A stretch of 64,000 bases of DNA from positions 1 through 64,000 of the forward strand of contig CAJKWK010000003.1 of the NCBI GenBank assembly GCA_905203555.1, in the 5' to 3' direction. The stretch is from an uncultured Lachnospiraceae bacterium (GTDB lineage Bacteria > Bacillota > Clostridia > Lachnospirales > Lachnospiraceae). Position numbers and translations under genes: made by a program. Below are positions 62,532 through 64,000 of the stretch, piece after piece (positions within the stretch are counted from its first letter, which is position 1; every line of letters begins with the position of its first letter). The notes under the pieces are model-generated. The model saw only the letters and a program-made list of their open reading frames with translations. It made no database searches and was not told where the DNA came from.

Positions 62532-63536
62532 TTATTTATAATACTCTTCTACCGCATCAAAGAACGCCTGAATATTTTCTATCGGTGTCTGCGGTGGCAT
62601 ATCACATCCGCTGGAGATCACAAAGTTTGGATATTTACTGCAGTTTTCTAATAATTTTAACGCCTCTTTCCGCACTTCCTCAGGTGTTCCGTTTCTCAAA
62701 ACACCTGCCGGATCCAGATTGCCAACGACCACTGCATCAGCTGGCAGTCCTTTTAATGTTGTCTCCATATCTACAGCATTTCCTACACTATATGATCCTA
62801 CACCAATCTCCCGGATATTATCTAACAGCGGAATAATATTTCCACAATTATGATACATAATCATAAAATTCTCATCCTCTACTGCATCTCGAATTCTCTG
62901 CACATACGGAGTAGAAAATTCTTTGATCAAACTCGGAGAGAGCAGCCCTGCTGCCGGCTCTGCAATTGCAATTCCGTTAGCTCCAGCTTCTTTAAACGCC
63001 AGCGAATACGCAATCAGAAATTCCGTTGCTTTCTCTAATACAGTCTCCACCAATTCCGGTTCTTCATAACAAAGAATCATTATTTCTGTCATATCCAGCA
63101 ATCTACCTGCCAGGGAAAACGGTCCGATAATCCCCGCAAGAACCGGTCTGTCTGTAATCCGCTGTGCTGCCTCCTTTATTCCCTTAATGCATTCTCCTGT
63201 ACGTCCTGCTCCTACCTTCGGCACCTCCAGCTGATCGGCCTCTTCCTCATCATGAACCAATGCAGCCGTAACTGTTGGAACTTCATCTTCAAAATAGCTG
63301 ACAGGACTTCCAAATGCTTCCGCTTCCACTGACAAATCCATCAAACTAAACGCCGCACCTGTATTAAATTTTTTTGCAATTGCCTCCATACAGTCTGCCT
63401 GCAAACTTCCATTTCTCACCAGTTCCTCTACCGTATGTCCAATCAGCTGAACTCCCGGAAAAGATAAAATCGGGGCTGCTTTTTTCCGCTCTGACTTGAT
63501 GGTTTCAGCCACCCATTCTTTCATATTCATTTTCAT
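62532..63536 (-). CDS. Uroporphyrinogen decarboxylase-like (MtaA/CmuA-type) methyltransferase
   Basis: A 334-residue protein of the URO-D fold. The zinc-type motif His-x-Cys (YHNCGNIIP) and a later Cys (SSGCDMPPQTP) match MtaA/CmuA corrinoid-to-cofactor methyltransferases rather than heme-synthesis HemE, which lacks them. In gut anaerobes these handle methyl groups from methylated compounds. No corrinoid protein or reactivase is adjacent in the visible part, so the substrate is unknown. GGAGG lies eight bases before the ATG. Confidence 0.82.
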   Translation of the reverse strand: MKMNMKEWVAETIKSERKKAAPILSFPGVQLIGHTVEELVRNGSLQADCMEAIAKKFNTGAAFSLMDLSVEAEAFGSPVSYFEDEVPTVTAALVHDEEEADQLEVPKVGAGRTGECIKGIKEAAQRITDRPVLAGIIGPFSLAGRLLDMTEIMILCYEEPELVETVLEKATEFLIAYSLAFKEAGANGIAIAEPAAGLLSPSLIKEFSTPYVQRIRDAVEDENFMIMYHNCGNIIPLLDNIREIGVGSYSVGNAVDMETTLKGLPADAVVVGNLDPAGVLRNGTPEEVRKEALKLLENCSKYPNFVISSGCDMPPQTPIENIQAFFDAVEEYYK

Positions 63537-63633
63537 TCTCTGTTCCTCCTCGAATGGTTCATTTTTCTAAATCATAACATTTTTCCAAAATTATTCTTGT
63601 AGTAAATCTATTTTTTTTGTCATAATTTAAGAT

Positions 63634-64000
63634 TTAGCGGGCAGCATCTCGAATATCCTGCTCTTTCGCCAATTGCGCTCCACATGGAGTAATGCATAAT
63701 CCACCCTTGCAGGTACATCGTAATTCCGAAGGAAGCTGTTTTCCTACTCGAAATAAAGTCTCAGCCGTCTGATCCAGTGGTATTAACGGATCAAATCCAC
63801 CCATAATCATATTTGCAGATACAACCGCATTTGCTGCTGACATTGCATTTCTATTGATACATGGAATCTGCACCAACCCGGCTACCGGATCACAAATTGT
63901 CCCAAGAATATTCTGAACAGCACAAGATGCAGCCATACAGCACTGTTCCGGAGTTCCGCCCATCATATACACAAGCGCTCCCGCAGCCATTCCCGATGCC
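63634..64000 (-). CDS. sdaAA: L-serine dehydratase alpha subunit, C-terminal part only
   Basis: The reading frame enters from the right edge, so the N-terminus is missing; about 122 residues are seen. It has the Fe-S L-serine ammonia-lyase alpha motifs NILGTICDPVAGLVQIPC, RNAMSAANAVVSANM and RVGKQLPSELR, with cluster cysteines including those in CDPVAG and the tail (CTCKGGLCITPCG). The enzyme deaminates L-serine to pyruvate. The beta subunit sdaAB is probably beyond the edge. The frame is open through 64000, with no start codon to choose. Confidence 0.9.
   Translation of the reverse strand, partial: ASGMAAGALVYMMGGTPEQCCMAASCAVQNILGTICDPVAGLVQIPCINRNAMSAANAVVSANMIMGGFDPLIPLDQTAETLFRVGKQLPSELRCTCKGGLCITPCGAQLAKEQDIRDAAR

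Noticed and set aside
1..64000. Search for tRNA, rRNA, CRISPR arrays, IS elements, prophage or defence genes
   Set aside because: No cloverleaf, repeat array, transposase, integrase or known defence protein seen on reading both strands; the window looks like conserved chromosome.

Overview
This window is an A+T-rich chromosomal segment from an anaerobic Firmicute, most likely a Lachnospiraceae-type Clostridium (by gene content: sepF/ylm cluster, yqfC-yqfD-phoH-ybeY sporulation/RNA cluster, NfnAB, Re-type citrate synthase, Fe-S L-serine dehydratase, fhs/folD). Genus is inference only. Almost everything is on the minus strand; only two genes (a DUF378 protein and an ABC-F ATPase) are on the plus strand. 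I see no tRNA, rRNA, CRISPR array, insertion sequence, phage or plasmid gene. No gene-free stretch exceeds about 230 bases.

Layout. 1-3.1 kb: end of the ylm/sepF division cluster (ylmH partial, sepF, yggS, an HlyD-like membrane protein). 3.2-13.7 kb: a probable single cell-shape and division transcription unit read right to left, radC-mreB-mreC-mreD-PBP2-minC-minD-minE-rodA-mgsA-like-D,D-carboxypeptidase, closed by a shared terminator. 13.7-23.6 kb: mutS-mutL-miaA-ynbB-like-yhiN-like-FAD dehydrogenase behind a consensus promoter. 23.6-26.6 kb: DUF896, 5-formyl-THF cyclo-ligase, DUF4250, miaB and a small membrane protein. 26.6-31.9 kb: yqfC-yqfD-phoH-ybeY-MOP flippase-BofC-like. 31.9-38.8 kb: stand-alone carB, a two-gene thrE-type exporter, and a split chromate-type transporter with a LysR regulator. 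38.8-43.6 kb: rlmH, a C_GCAxxG_C_C protein, NfnAB electron-bifurcating transhydrogenase and an iron alcohol dehydrogenase. 43.6-50.7 kb: a zinc-ribbon/TPR surface-type protein, folD, fhs, ftsK and a ClpP-like protease. 50.8-56.8 kb: metY, yebC, mazF, alr, nnr and rex. 56.9-64 kb: ABC-F ATPase, then icd, gntR and Re-citrate synthase, an MtaA-like methyltransferase and a partial L-serine dehydratase alpha subunit.

How it fits together. The shape/division block combines the elongasome (MreBCD, PBP2, RodA) with the division-site selector (MinCDE). The redox block (Rex, NfnAB, Fe-alcohol dehydrogenase) handles NAD(P)H balance in fermentation, and a Rex-like operator lies on the alcohol dehydrogenase promoter. 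Re-citrate synthase and NADP-isocitrate dehydrogenase would make 2-oxoglutarate for glutamate by the oxidative TCA branch, under a GntR repressor whose probable operator is a perfect 28-bp palindrome across the promoter.

Most of the window is core housekeeping and I do not see a clearly new defence or mobile system. The signals I would look at again are: the methylglyoxal-synthase-like protein in the min/rodA operon, which has lost several catalytic residues; the MreB homologue with Asn for Asp in the phosphate-2 motif; the citrate operon palindrome; the sigma-E-like promoter embedded in the carB terminator in front of yqfC; and a stem that can mask the ribosome binding site of a small membrane protein.
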